From MFD09286-c1 sp963701015 (lineage in GTDB: Bacteria > Bacteroidota > Bacteroidia > Bacteroidales > DTGW01): a stretch of DNA of 64,000 bases. Below are positions 8,737 through 18,630 of this stretch, piece after piece. The stretch's first letter is position 1, and each line of letters begins with the position of its first letter. The DNA is taken from NCBI GenBank assembly GCA_963701015.1, contig OY969556.1:2046001-2110000 (forward strand). The letters run 5' to 3'. The notes below the pieces were generated by a model that saw nothing but the letters and a program-made list of their open reading frames with translations, was not told the DNA's origin and did no database searches. The translations under genes and the position numbers were made by a program.

Positions 8737-9150
8737 CTTAAATTCAATTTTTATTGTCTTAAGTGTCCTTTTTATCAACTTAAACAATATTTTCAGTGTC
8801 TTAATTATGATTTTCGCTAACTTAAAGTACATTTTCATCATCTTAGAGATGATTTTCGTTATCTTAAAGTATATTTTCATCATCTTAAAGTATATTTTCG
8901 CTAACTTAAAGTATATTTTTTCTATCTTAAACTACATTTTCTCTAACTTAAAGTATATTTTCGCTATCTTAAAGTATATTTTTTCTATCTTAAACTACAT
9001 TTTCTCTATCTTAAAGTATATTTTCGCTAACTTAAAAATGATTTTTGGTGTCTTCGGGGCAATTTTATCAAACTTAATTACGATTTTCTTCGATTTAAAT
9101 CTAATTTATTCCATTTTAAAATTCTTTTTAAAAACCTTATTATTTCTCAC
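8737..9150. repeat. 21-bp periodic tract of unit I
   Basis: Nineteen consecutive units in exact 21-bp register (8737 to 9136 is 19 x 21), each a variant of CTTAAAGTATATTTTCGCTAA. On the plus strand a frame from 8549 stays open and reads as a heptad (I-L-K-Y-I-F-x); the minus strand also has an open stretch. The tract ends ~130 bp before the start of the ~311-residue gene. Confidence 0.9.
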
Positions 9151-9282
9151 GTAGAATAAAATATCAATTATTTCGATTAAAAATAAGTTAAAAATAATTT
9201 TGATTTTATTTTTTGCTTTTATAATTTGCTCTTGATTACATAAATAAACAGTTATTTAAACTTCATTTAAAATTCAAAAATT

Positions 9283-10218
9283 ATGAATACTGGACAAGAA
9301 AACCATTTAGGCATGTATCTTTCAAAAAGGGATTATAGCCTTCAAAATGCAACTATCACTGCCAATCTTCCAAACTATCCTGCCAATTTAACAATTTTAC
9401 AAAACACTATTCCATTGATTCAAAGTACTGCGGAACAGCAAAAAATTGATAAAAAAGGAGGAACTTCAGGTAAAAAACAATTAGCAGCCAGTCTTATTTC
9501 CATTGCTGCCGATGATGCCCGTAAGTTAACAGCCTATGCTAAATTTACCAATAATCCTACGTTACTTGGTGAAGTTCATATTACCGAAAGTGAATTTAAA
9601 AACTTTACGGATACTGATCTTAAAGATTATGCACAGATAATTTATGATCGTGCGCAAACTAATATTGCTGCTTTAACTACCTATGGAATTACTGCTGTTA
9701 CTCAAACAGCCTTTTTGGCCGCTATTAATGCTTATAATGCTTCTTTATCTGTTCCAAGGGTCAATACAACTGTAAAAAGTCAGGCTACCAAACAGCTTGT
9801 TGTTTTGTTTGCAACTGCTGATGCTGCAATTGAGAACATGGATGCAGCTGTTGAAATCATTCGGTTGAGCCAACCTAATTTTTATAATGGTTATAAAACT
9901 GCAAGTAAGGTTATTAATACAAGTTCAGGCTCATTGGCTGCAAAAGGAACTGTAAAAGATTCTATTACCGGAGAAGGGTTGGTTGGTGCAATGGTTAAAA
10001 TTTCGCCTAACGATAAAACAATTATATTAAAATTAGCCAATGAAAAAGGTGAATTGATAAAGAGAACTTCCCAAAAGGGTGGTTTTAATGTAAAATCGTT
10101 ACCGGAAGGCTCTTATACTGTTACTATATCGAAACCGGGATATAAAGACCAGATTGTTACAATGAATATTACTAATGGAGAACTTACAGTGTTGCATATA
10201 AAACTTGAAAAAGCTTAA
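9283..10218 (+). CDS. Giant-unit signature protein, carboxypeptidase-regulatory-like C-terminus
   Basis: 311 residues, no signal peptide. Residues ~1-215 are mostly alpha-helical, Ala/Thr/Asn-rich, with a duplicated look (AKFTNNPTLL, QTAFLAAINAYNA). Residues ~225-311 form a carboxypeptidase-regulatory-like or PEGA-like beta fold: VKDSITGEGLVGAMVKI, then LPEGSYTVTISKPGYKDQ. The same architecture recurs at 34684-35640 (close homologue) and 52864-53760 (diverged). It faces the cargo genes convergently and ends at a hairpin terminator. I do not recognise the family and cannot assign a function; its constant pairing with a 21-bp tract is the main clue. Confidence 0.75.
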   Translation: MNTGQENHLGMYLSKRDYSLQNATITANLPNYPANLTILQNTIPLIQSTAEQQKIDKKGGTSGKKQLAASLISIAADDARKLTAYAKFTNNPTLLGEVHITESEFKNFTDTDLKDYAQIIYDRAQTNIAALTTYGITAVTQTAFLAAINAYNASLSVPRVNTTVKSQATKQLVVLFATADAAIENMDAAVEIIRLSQPNFYNGYKTASKVINTSSGSLAAKGTVKDSITGEGLVGAMVKISPNDKTIILKLANEKGELIKRTSQKGGFNVKSLPEGSYTVTISKPGYKDQIVTMNITNGELTVLHIKLEKA

Positions 10219-10226
10219 AACTAAAG

Positions 10227-10248
10227 CCCTGCGAAAGCGGGGTTTTTT
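10227..10248 (+). terminator. Hairpin terminator after the signature gene
   Basis: CCCTGCGAAAGCGGGG followed by a T run. A GAAA tetraloop closes a GC stem. Versions recur at 35709 and 53792 in units II and IV. As the genes converge here, it may serve both strands. Confidence 0.8.
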
Positions 10249-10267
10249 GTTATATCATTTTTTAGCA

Positions 10268-11056
10268 TTATACAATTTCTCCAGCTATCCGACGATTACG
10301 CAAAACATCAGTTTTATCCTTAATTTCTGTGCTTAAATTTCTATAATTCTGTTCAAATTCTTCATCGGTGAGCTTTATATCTTCTTCGGGAAAACCACAG
10401 TCGATAAATAATTCCATTTCTTCGCAGGTTGTAAGATAATATTCATATTCATCACCTAAATGAACAGCATACATTATCAATTCATCGGAATTGAGTTCTT
10501 CCAGTTCTTTATAATATTTAAAAAGGATGGTTTGAACCAAGTCAATAAATTCGAATTTTCGTTTTTCCTTCCAATTAAAATATTCAAGCATTATGCGGTT
10601 TTCGCTTTCACGAAGTTCATCCCATTCTTTATCGCTTAACCATGTATATTCATGTCGGTGGGTTTCGTCCATTGTATCGGGTTTATGTGGACGGCCATAA
10701 AAATCAATCCAACTTTCGAATTTTGGGTACTTTTCACGAAGGTTAACCCCAGTTTTTTGATCTTCCACCAAATGAAACAAATTCAAAAGTAATTTATAAC
10801 CTGTTATATTGGCAATAACATTTATTTGTTCAACAACCAAAGGCCGTTTTTCGGTTTTAAAAACAGGATATTGCTGCTTCATAAGTTTTAGCAATTCAGG
10901 GGAAAGGTTCCGCATTACCTTGCTATACACTTTGTAATAAAACTGACAAAAATCGAAAGTATCTGCCAACGATTTTTGCAATTCTTCGGGAAGGTAGTTT
11001 ATGATACGGTTATAAAATGCACCGTAGTTTAAATCGCCATCTTTGTCGTATTCCAT
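10268..11056 (-). CDS. Acidic protein of unknown function (unit I cargo)
   Basis: 262 residues, soluble, highly acidic and Tyr-rich, mainly helical by composition (YLPEELQKSLADTFDF, FEFIDLVQTILFKYYKELEEL). No signal peptide, membrane helix or catalytic motif seen. Stands 48 bp upstream-to-downstream from the next gene with which it is probably co-transcribed. A trace of the DNA just 5' of this gene (around 11052) reappears in unit III at about 48558, implying that unit III once had it. Function unknown. Confidence 0.6.
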   Translation of the reverse strand: MEYDKDGDLNYGAFYNRIINYLPEELQKSLADTFDFCQFYYKVYSKVMRNLSPELLKLMKQQYPVFKTEKRPLVVEQINVIANITGYKLLLNLFHLVEDQKTGVNLREKYPKFESWIDFYGRPHKPDTMDETHRHEYTWLSDKEWDELRESENRIMLEYFNWKEKRKFEFIDLVQTILFKYYKELEELNSDELIMYAVHLGDEYEYYLTTCEEMELFIDCGFPEEDIKLTDEEFEQNYRNLSTEIKDKTDVLRNRRIAGEIV

Positions 11057-11104
11057 AAAATTTGAATATTGGTAATTATAATCCCATGAAATATATAAAT
11101 TTCT

Positions 11105-11698
11105 TTATCCGAAATATTCATCACTTATATAATCGTAAGCATAATTGTAAAATATTTCTTCATATTCAAGTGTACTTGTAAATGAATATGAATCCATATA
11201 ACGGATTTGTGCTGCTTCTAAATCAACAATTTCGGGATAAAATTTCCATAATGCTTCTTTTACTTTATCGTGGCATTGAAATAAGTGTTCTCGTTTTATA
11301 TGCTCAACTTTTAATCGTATATTATTTTCTTCGATAAAAAAAGCATGTTGTTCTACAGGCAATGTTTTCAATGTATCTGCAAGCCATTGATTTTCTTCTT
11401 CGGTTACATCACGTTCAGGAATTTTTGATAAAACCAAATTTTCTTCGGGTATGGTAAAATTGCCATAAAGAAAAGTTTCGAGCGGTTCGAATATTTCAAC
11501 GGCTAATCTGTGGGCTTCTTTTAATAAGGGTATATGAAAATTTAAGCAATGTTCTTCGAGCCCTTTGAAATAGTTAACTGAATTTGCCACCAAGTTTGCT
11601 GCCAAATAATGGCAAAATGCTTCGGCTTGTTGCTTTACCTGTTCAAGTTCCTGCTCTTGTTTGTTAAAGGATGCTTCGAATTGTTCCTGTGATAACAT
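11105..11698 (-). CDS. Helical protein of unknown function (unit I cargo)
   Basis: 197 residues. A Gln/Glu-rich N-terminal segment (EASFNKQEQELEQVKQQAEAF) is likely a coiled coil; the rest is helical and acidic, ending YNYAYDYISDEYFG. No recognised family. It precedes the 262-residue gene in the same direction and follows the 1163-residue gene, so the three may be one cargo module, though an ~90 bp gap separates it from the large gene. Confidence 0.6.
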   Translation of the reverse strand: MLSQEQFEASFNKQEQELEQVKQQAEAFCHYLAANLVANSVNYFKGLEEHCLNFHIPLLKEAHRLAVEIFEPLETFLYGNFTIPEENLVLSKIPERDVTEEENQWLADTLKTLPVEQHAFFIEENNIRLKVEHIKREHLFQCHDKVKEALWKFYPEIVDLEAAQIRYMDSYSFTSTLEYEEIFYNYAYDYISDEYFG

Positions 11699-11786
11699 AA
11701 TTAATTAATCTTTTGAAAGGATTTATTTGTTTTATGATATAAATGAGGCATAATGCACAAATACTAACCAACATTGGGCTTCATTT

Positions 11787-14700
11787 TTATTTTTTTATTT
11801 CTTTTATTACAATTTTCCCTTTAACTTTTGCAATTTTCTCTAAATCAGGAAGAAGTTTTACTTTGTATATTTCTTCTCTTTGCCTTTGTTTTACTTTCTG
11901 AATTATTGATTTTTTTGATTTATACAATAAATCATCTGCATAATTAGCGAATATACATAAACCCAGTTCGCATAATCCTGATAAAGTCTTTGTTATTTCT
12001 TCATTCTTAATTGCATCAATAAAGTTTGCAGTATTAAGTTCTAAAAACTCACCAAGTTCATTATCATAGTTGTTGTTCGTAAGAACTGAAATTCTTCTGG
12101 TATATTGAAAAAGCGAGGCAATTTCAAAACCTTTATGTTTATCACTCTTTAACTTTTTAAGAAAATCATATTTGCAGTATTTTTCAATTGTTGATGAATC
12201 GATACAATAACCAAAATAATAGCCTTTGAAGAAATCTGTAATATTGACGTTATTATACCTATTCTCAATTTTTTGATATCTTCTAAGATAATCATTCATT
12301 ATAGCATTAACTTTCAAATTACAGTTATTTGTTTCGTCTTTATAAACCTTATTCTTTAGTTTATTAAGTGCTTCGAGTGATTGGCTGAAATTCAACTCAT
12401 GATTTAGAAGTGGGTTTACTATAATATCATTTTTGACTTCTTTAAAAAGTTCAATCGTTTTATCTTTATTAATTGATGAAAGAACTCTAAACAAATCCTC
12501 AGCATAGGTTATTTTGTTTGTTTTAAAATAGTTTTCAATTTCAATTGATGTTACGGAATCAATAAAATCAGAATCAATATTCACAACATTTAAAAACTTG
12601 GGATTACTTATTACATCAAGTTTGTCAGGTAAATCTTTAATTAGCTTATTAATTGCTCTATTTATAACCGTATTTAATTTACTACCTGTATTTTTTAAGT
12701 AATCTGTTCTAAATTCATTAAAAAGTAAAAGATGGTTAAGATTGTTTTCGATTTCAATTTTATTGATAAATAAATCTGATGAAGCAACTTGATATATTAA
12801 TTCAATAAAAGGTTTGGCATTATCAAAATGCTTCTTTAACTCTAATGCTCTTGCCGTAAAATTTGAAATACCTGGTTCATTTGCAAATTTTTCTTTTAAG
12901 GAATTGTTTTTTAAATCTGTTAAAAGTTGAGCCTTTACAAAGTCGGGATTTATATTAGATATATCTGAAAGAGCTTTTGAATATTCAGAAAGATTGGCTG
13001 ATTTTAATTTACCTAAAATATAAGATTCTGAAGATGCTTTGTTGAACAGATACTGAGAAACACTTGTACCAACAGAAGTGTCAATCTTTTGAAGTTCACG
13101 AAGTGATTTTGCAAATTGATCTATTTTTAATGATTTGGAACTTTCATATAGTGAATCCCAATTAAGGTTATTCATTAATCCATCTAAAAGTTTCTTAGCT
13201 TCTGAAGATGTATTCAATTCCGAAAGGGAATTTGTAATATTTGATAGCTTAGGTAAGCTATTTATCATATTTAACCACTCAGGAAAGGCAAATGAGTTCA
13301 AAATTCTTGAGACTGTCTCAGATGTTCTACTTTTTCTACTAATTCTAAGTGTTAGTTCTATGATTGAGTTTGTATCAGCTATTTCATTTTTTCTAAGTAC
13401 AAAAGAAATTTCATTTGACAATAAAACTTTTGAAACTTCATTACTAATTTGAAGTAGTCTTGTATAAGCCATATAATGCTCATAAATAAACAGATTAAGT
13501 TTTTTGTTTTTGAAAAACGAAATGAATATATCAAAATAGTTTACTAGCAAACCTTTTTTGATATTCTCCGATAGTTGGAATATAATGTTTAGAATAGTAT
13601 TGACATGATAAAATTTTATATCTGTATTATTTAAATCAGTTTTAACAAGTTTAGAAATATTATCTTCATTTAATAAAAAAGGAACTATATCCCTATCACC
13701 CGAATAAAATAATCTAGATAATATATAAATTAAGTCTAGCTTGTTTTCGTTAATATCGAATGTATTTAAGTAATTCAGAATTAAACTTACTTTCTTTTCA
13801 TTTTGAATGCCATTATCCATATAGACAAATGAATCATATATCAATTGTGCATATTCTTTATGTGGAAAAAAGCAAAAGTCACTTTTAAAATATTGAAGAA
13901 CAATTCCCTTTTCCCTTAATTCTTTGTTTTGTTCGTAAGCAACACGAAGTGGTATAAATGGAATATCATTTTTGAAAAGCAAGCAATATGTATAAAGAGC
14001 ATCATTCTTTAAGTAATGAAGTTTATGTTCTTCATAGAATTGCTGTAATATCTTATTTGAATCAATCTTGTCAAAAGCTAATTGATTTGTAGGACTATTT
14101 TTCTGTTCCCACATTCTTAGACCAATATTTAACTTTAATAAATTTCGGTTTGTATTTTTTAGAATTTGTATGAAATCACCTTTATACCAATTAACTGAAC
14201 CTCCTTTTCTTTTTAATAGTCGAATTCTAGTTTCAATTATACCTGCAACTTTTTCTTCAAAATTCTCATTTGTATCAATTCGAAAATAAGGTATGTTTTC
14301 GATAATTCGGTAAATATTCGCAACATTTAATTCATCAAAGGTCTTGTAATAGCGTGAAAGATAGAGAGCATTAATCCATTTATGGGTGAGAATTCTTTCT
14401 CGAATCTGTTTGAACAATTCGACACTATCATGGATATTATCAATAACTACTAATGAATGATTGTGGGAGATTTGAATGAGTTCTTCAACAATTCTACTTC
14501 CATCCAATGAAGGATTGGATAAGTTAAGATAGAAAACTTTTTTCTTTGAGATATTTTGTATGACAGAATAAGCGAAAGTTGTTTTACCACTACAAGGATT
14601 GCCAAGAATACAGTATTCTTTTATTTTACCATCATTAAATCTCTCGGATAAATGTTTTATTGTTTCAAACTCCTTTTTGCTGAAATAAATAGTATCTACT

Positions 14701-15278
14701 AAATTAAAAAAATTATCATTTACAATTCTTTGTCCCTTCTCTATTTGTTTGAAAACTGTCAATTTTGATAGGCCATAATATTCCTTTGATGTTTCTTGTT
14801 TTATTAATTCATCAATTCGAAATCTTTCTTCTTTTGGATTGGCATTGATATCTCCAATTAATTTTTTGACAGTTTTTATCCAAACTGATATTCCGTCAAT
14901 TGAGCAATATTCTGATGTTGTATCAATCTTTTTAATTTCTTCTGTTTCCGAAATAAAGAAAATCCATAGTTTGCAAATGCCTTGATTTTTCCAATAATTT
15001 ATAGTGCCCTTGATAGTATCTCCAATCTTTTTTATCTCGCTTGATTTTTGAGCAGTTATCTGAATGCCTAACTTTTCGTCTCTTTCAATTAGGTCAATTG
15101 CCTTTATATTGGTCTTAATATAATTTAGATTTTGTAAATTTTTCAAATTATAAGTTGCTGAAAAAATGCGAAGGAAGAAATCTTCAGTTTCAGTTGTTAC
15201 TAACTTCCCGATTTCTAATTGCTTTTCGATTCGGTCAACGTAGGAAAATAAATTATAATCTATATCTGTTTCTAACAT
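11787..15278 (-). CDS. SMEK-domain / P-loop ATPase, predicted defence protein
   Basis: 1163 residues. Residues ~1-145 resemble the SMEK domain (DLIERDEKLGIQITAQKS), which is found at the N-terminus of large Bacteroidota P-loop proteins. A STAND-like ATPase follows: Walker A GNPCSGKT at 226-233 and Walker B VVID at 277-280. The remaining ~750 residues are helical with no repeats I can define, the usual place of a sensor or effector. By analogy with large STAND proteins in defence islands I infer a threat-sensing role; no effector domain is visible. It is the first gene after the conserved right end of unit I. Confidence 0.65.
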   Translation of the reverse strand: MLETDIDYNLFSYVDRIEKQLEIGKLVTTETEDFFLRIFSATYNLKNLQNLNYIKTNIKAIDLIERDEKLGIQITAQKSSEIKKIGDTIKGTINYWKNQGICKLWIFFISETEEIKKIDTTSEYCSIDGISVWIKTVKKLIGDINANPKEERFRIDELIKQETSKEYYGLSKLTVFKQIEKGQRIVNDNFFNLVDTIYFSKKEFETIKHLSERFNDGKIKEYCILGNPCSGKTTFAYSVIQNISKKKVFYLNLSNPSLDGSRIVEELIQISHNHSLVVIDNIHDSVELFKQIRERILTHKWINALYLSRYYKTFDELNVANIYRIIENIPYFRIDTNENFEEKVAGIIETRIRLLKRKGGSVNWYKGDFIQILKNTNRNLLKLNIGLRMWEQKNSPTNQLAFDKIDSNKILQQFYEEHKLHYLKNDALYTYCLLFKNDIPFIPLRVAYEQNKELREKGIVLQYFKSDFCFFPHKEYAQLIYDSFVYMDNGIQNEKKVSLILNYLNTFDINENKLDLIYILSRLFYSGDRDIVPFLLNEDNISKLVKTDLNNTDIKFYHVNTILNIIFQLSENIKKGLLVNYFDIFISFFKNKKLNLFIYEHYMAYTRLLQISNEVSKVLLSNEISFVLRKNEIADTNSIIELTLRISRKSRTSETVSRILNSFAFPEWLNMINSLPKLSNITNSLSELNTSSEAKKLLDGLMNNLNWDSLYESSKSLKIDQFAKSLRELQKIDTSVGTSVSQYLFNKASSESYILGKLKSANLSEYSKALSDISNINPDFVKAQLLTDLKNNSLKEKFANEPGISNFTARALELKKHFDNAKPFIELIYQVASSDLFINKIEIENNLNHLLLFNEFRTDYLKNTGSKLNTVINRAINKLIKDLPDKLDVISNPKFLNVVNIDSDFIDSVTSIEIENYFKTNKITYAEDLFRVLSSINKDKTIELFKEVKNDIIVNPLLNHELNFSQSLEALNKLKNKVYKDETNNCNLKVNAIMNDYLRRYQKIENRYNNVNITDFFKGYYFGYCIDSSTIEKYCKYDFLKKLKSDKHKGFEIASLFQYTRRISVLTNNNYDNELGEFLELNTANFIDAIKNEEITKTLSGLCELGLCIFANYADDLLYKSKKSIIQKVKQRQREEIYKVKLLPDLEKIAKVKGKIVIKEIKK

Positions 15279-15814
15279 TTCAATTGCCTCTGGTCTTTTT
15301 TAATATTGCTTATAACTAACTAAAGTCATAATATCATCATACTTTATCTACAATTTTAATTATATTGTTGCAAGATTGTAACATATAATTTATTTTGTTG
15401 AAAATCTCATACAATTTCATAAAATAAAACTAATTCGAATGTTCCTTCAAAACTTTCCAATAGATAAATTCACTGATTTTCACTTTAAAAGTAAAAGGTT
15501 TTTTGTTATTCATACATTGTAATTGAAAAAATTAATTAACAATCTGCTATGAGTGCGTTGGGAGAAAAAACAAGTGTATGGCAGCCGAGAACAATTGAAT
15601 TGAAATAGGCTGACATTCTCTTGTTTTTGAGCGTTGGGGTTCCTTTCCCAAATGCGCCCTCAAGGCGCAAAGCGGGTTGGGAAAAAACTAAATCAATTTC
15701 ATCTCACCTTACAAAATTATCTTTATATGGGTTTTAGTCTATATATAAAAGAAGAATATATCAAGTTATATTTAAAACTAAAAAAGGGAATCGTCTTTTT
15801 GTTTTTAGCCTTGT
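15279..15814. other. Right-end element of unit I with conserved hairpin
   Basis: 15279-15547 shows no gene. From 15548 the sequence matches 42910-43183 and 51695-51956. Main feature: a stem of 15567-15586 with 15608-15627 (AAAACAAGTGTATGGCAGCC against GGCTGACATTCTCTTGTTTT), with symmetrical U-U mismatches. A second hairpin TGCGCC / GGCGCA is at 15653-15669. It lies upstream of the minus-strand cargo, so it may be a leader RNA, a promoter region or a recombination structure. Confidence 0.65.
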
Positions 15815-15944
15815 AACTAACGCCTGCGGCTAAATGCCTGTGCGGGTTTTAATCGCAGTCATTGTCCACCGAACAAATGTAACAAAAACTTACCAAAGTT
15901 CCAAAACCGCCATAACCCGCATGGCATTTGAGCCGATGTTGTGC
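15815..15944 (-). repeat. attC site 11 (single variant)
   Basis: 130 bp. Ends AACTAAC and GTTGTGC. Arms GCGGCTAAATGCC / GGCATTTGAGCCG with extra G on the right. Confidence 0.8.
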
Positions 15945-15956
15945 CGTCGTGCTTTT

Positions 15957-16511
15957 TTAATTCTCAATCATTTTATTAATCTTTGGTTGTATTATCCAAA
16001 TCCCAATAGGGAAAAACCAAATCATAAAAAACTCACCAGCAAAATCAGAGAAAGTTACTTTCCTTTGTAATTCAACTGTTTTAAAAATCTTTGAAACAAA
16101 ATATAAACAATAGAAAATACAAAACATTGCAAATAAATGAAAGGGAATAATCAATCCGAATATTGCAGGATTAGGCCCAGTCCCATTTTTAATTGCTCCA
16201 CTCATTGCTGAATCAATGAATACAAAGAAAATCACAAAATAAATAATTGGAATTAAAAGAAAAGTCTTAAATCTAATTACTTTTAATTTTAAATCATCAG
16301 GTAATTTTTCTTGAAGATTAATCGCAATTGCCCAGAACCAACTAAAGAATCCACCTACAAAGAAAATCATCATTATTGGCATAATTTTCATTATAATCAT
16401 TGGATTATTACCATTAAACATAAATGGTATCGCTATAATCTCAAGAATTATTGGCAATCCAAATGTTAGCATAAAAATCTGCCAATGTTTAGCTTTTAGA
16501 AATCTTTCCAT
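15957..16511 (-). CDS. Four- to five-helix membrane protein
   Basis: 184 residues, almost entirely hydrophobic. Predicted helices near residues 12-30, 40-63, 85-103, 118-140 and 160-176. The C-terminal FFPIGIWIIQPKINK motif recurs in small uncharacterised Bacteroidota membrane proteins. No catalytic residues seen. Single-gene cassette; ends GTTGTGCCG / CGGCACAAC. Function unknown. Confidence 0.65.
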   Translation of the reverse strand: MERFLKAKHWQIFMLTFGLPIILEIIAIPFMFNGNNPMIIMKIMPIMMIFFVGGFFSWFWAIAINLQEKLPDDLKLKVIRFKTFLLIPIIYFVIFFVFIDSAMSGAIKNGTGPNPAIFGLIIPFHLFAMFCIFYCLYFVSKIFKTVELQRKVTFSDFAGEFFMIWFFPIGIWIIQPKINKMIEN

Positions 16512-16555
16512 AATTTATTTATAATTTAAGTTTGTAGTACGTTTTTTAGCATGCG

Positions 16556-16685
16556 GCACAACGTTTTCGGCTAAATTGCGTGCGGGATTTACTTGCAGAA
16601 TAAATCCCACTACACAAATATAATTAGAAAACACTGAACTTGCAAACCCTCTATAACCCGCATTTTATATGAGCCGATGTTAGCG
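16556..16685 (-). repeat. attC site 12 (chimera of families B and A)
   Basis: 130 bp. Ends GCACAAC and GTTAGCG. The left part (TTTTCGGCTAAATTGCG) is family B; from the centre on (AATAAATCCCACTAC to ATATGAGCCGA) it is family A. The outer CGGCT / AGCCG stem survives but the next segment pairs poorly. Confidence 0.8.
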
Positions 16686-16696
16686 GGTCGTTATTT

Positions 16697-17875
16697 TTAT
16701 AATGATAGTTGATAATATGTTGTTTTATAATCCTTATTTAAAATATTGAATGTATCCCATGCTATACTTATCCCAAAAAGTGTCCAATAATAATCAACTC
16801 TAAACCTAAATCCAACATAAGTTCTATTATTTTGGAAACGAACTGGCATACCAAATCCCAGACCAATACTTGGAATAATCAAAGTCATTTCAGGTGTAGA
16901 AGGCATTACAGTAGCACAAATTTGATTATACGTTTTATAATCTGTTTCATAATCAACAATGCCAATTATATTAACCATCCAATTACTCCAGTGCTTGTTG
17001 TAATATCCAAACTCCCAACTATACCGATTAGAAAAACTATTAGAATTAATTTTATTAAATCCAACACTTAATCCTCCAATATAAAGTTGACTTGGTTTAT
17101 CTATGCTAACGAATATTGTAGTTGGGAGTTCATTATTTAAAATACCTTTATATAATTGACAACCCTTAATAGAATCATTATGCTGAATAGTTAAGACTTT
17201 TGATATATTTGAAGTCATTATCCAATTAGAAGGTAATTCAATTGAAACATTAATATCACCTACAGATTTCCATGATTTTATTGGTGAAACAATATAATCC
17301 ATCGAATAAGAACCTTCACCAGCCTTTTTATTTAAAAATGGATGTCTTGTATAAGTTGATGGCGATGCCCACGAATACCAATATTGAGTAGGTTCTAATT
17401 CAACAACACCTTTCACTATCATTTTATTATCTGACTTTGAATCATAAGTAATCCTAAATCCTGTTTTGATTGCATTTTTCCAATCCCAATAATACAATCC
17501 TCCTCTATTTGATTTTTGGTTTATTAAACTATCAATATTTTTGAGAGAGGTTGAATCTATCAGATATTTAGAATCCATATTATTGGATTCAATCTCAATA
17601 CTTGAAGATTTTTTACTATAAAATATACCTGTTATATTTAGTACGGTATCTATGTTGCTTTTAAAATAATACACTGCGGTAAATCGACAATATCTTTTAT
17701 TATTATCCTCATAAAATTTTAAATCTAAATCTTCTTTAGTAACTGATATATCTGCTAATTGCCAAACAATAGGCGAACCTATCATTCCTGGCTTTTCGGT
17801 TGCACCACCAGCATTTGAATATACATTTTTATCAATCAAGATAATTAGTAAAAGAAAAAGCCATGTTCTATTCAT
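16697..17875 (-). CDS. Exported protein, possible outer-membrane anchor
   Basis: 392 residues. Sec signal at residues 1-20. The middle (residues ~30-250) is a beta-type domain (CRFTAVYYFKS, GRVVELEPTQY-like strands); the final ~120 residues read as barrel-like strands (YSWEFGYYNKHWSN, YVGFRFRVDYYWTLFGISIAW). It may be an envelope protein with a short barrel, but no family was recognised. Single-gene cassette; ends match GTTAGCGGG / CCCGCTAAC. Confidence 0.6.
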   Translation of the reverse strand: MNRTWLFLLLIILIDKNVYSNAGGATEKPGMIGSPIVWQLADISVTKEDLDLKFYEDNNKRYCRFTAVYYFKSNIDTVLNITGIFYSKKSSSIEIESNNMDSKYLIDSTSLKNIDSLINQKSNRGGLYYWDWKNAIKTGFRITYDSKSDNKMIVKGVVELEPTQYWYSWASPSTYTRHPFLNKKAGEGSYSMDYIVSPIKSWKSVGDINVSIELPSNWIMTSNISKVLTIQHNDSIKGCQLYKGILNNELPTTIFVSIDKPSQLYIGGLSVGFNKINSNSFSNRYSWEFGYYNKHWSNWMVNIIGIVDYETDYKTYNQICATVMPSTPEMTLIIPSIGLGFGMPVRFQNNRTYVGFRFRVDYYWTLFGISIAWDTFNILNKDYKTTYYQLSL

Positions 17876-17908
17876 AATCTATATATCGAAGTAATTTTTT
17901 ATAATGCC

Positions 17909-18039
17909 CGCTAACGTTCCCCGGCTACACCGCAGTGCGGGATTTACTTGCAATATTTGTCAAGTTGCACAAATATAACAAAAACTTACAGAACTTTGCA
18001 AACCACTTAAACCCGCATTGGGTGTAACCGGTGTTGGGC
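17909..18039 (-). repeat. attC site 13 (family C)
   Basis: 131 bp. Ends CGCTAAC and GTTGGGC; family C arms. Confidence 0.85.
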
Positions 18040-18192
18040 GTAGTAATTATTTTTAAAATAATTAGAGATTCTAACAAATATCTATCCAATTAAATATTGC
18101 AAAAGTGAATAATGAACCAATCTAATTATTAATCTTTGTATTAGTAATTTTATTGTGTAATTAATTTGTTGTAAAAGATTTTGTTGTACCAG

Positions 18193-18576
18193 TTACAAAA
18201 TTTCTTTCTTCAGATGGTGCCCTCCTAGATCAAAAGAACCAGTAAAGAGTAAATATATTGAAAATAGCGTTTTGCTTTTTAAATTTGAAATTATTATTGT
18301 ATATTTATTATTAAATGTAATTACAGATTGAGGTGTTACTGCTATATATTGAACTTGTGTCTTTGTATTAACTTTTGACATTGAATCTATTATTAGAGCC
18401 AAAAACCCAACTTCTGCATTTGATTGTTTGGTTACTTCAATATCCACATATGCAGAATTGTTAGTAACGTTATAAATATTAGTAATTTCAGCTTTTGGAG
18501 GTATAATAGGTTTTTGTTTTATACATGAGCATAATATTAAAAAAGTAAACAATTTAAACAAACTTTGTTTTGTCAT
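18193..18576 (-). CDS. Small lipoprotein
   Basis: 127 residues. Signal peptide with lipobox LCSC, then IKQKPIIPPKAEITNIYNVTNNSAYVDIEV, which looks like the first strands of a fibronectin-type-III-like domain (a weak resemblance). The cassette has 150 bp of empty sequence between the stop and attC 13. Ends match GTTGGGCGTA / TACGCCCAAC. Function unknown. Confidence 0.6.
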   Translation of the reverse strand: MTKQSLFKLFTFLILCSCIKQKPIIPPKAEITNIYNVTNNSAYVDIEVTKQSNAEVGFLALIIDSMSKVNTKTQVQYIAVTPQSVITFNNKYTIIISNLKSKTLFSIYLLFTGSFDLGGHHLKKEIL

Positions 18577-18630
18577 TATACAATTTTATTTAATAAATAA
18601 TTTCACTGATACATCTAATTTAATTATTAC

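Larger units (their letters stand above)
8452..15814 (-). mobile_element. Giant cassette-like unit I
   Basis: 7.4 kb between attC 10 and attC 11. The ends carry the tag GTTAGTTACA on the left and its complement TGTAACTAAC on the right, so it looks like a single oversized cassette. From left: conserved leader, 21-bp repeat tract, plus-strand gene for a ~311-residue protein, terminator, three minus-strand cargo genes, then a conserved hairpin-bearing end. Units II and III share both termini; unit IV shares the layout. Confidence 0.65.

Noticed and set aside
8549..9154. 201-residue plus-strand frame covering the leader and 21-bp tract
   Set aside because: Extremely hydrophobic and repetitive, both strands open, no ribosome site seen; kept as a repeat with possible coding, not as a gene.
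13135..13452. Plus-strand frame inside the 1163-residue gene
   Set aside because: Shadow frame of a long convincing minus-strand gene.
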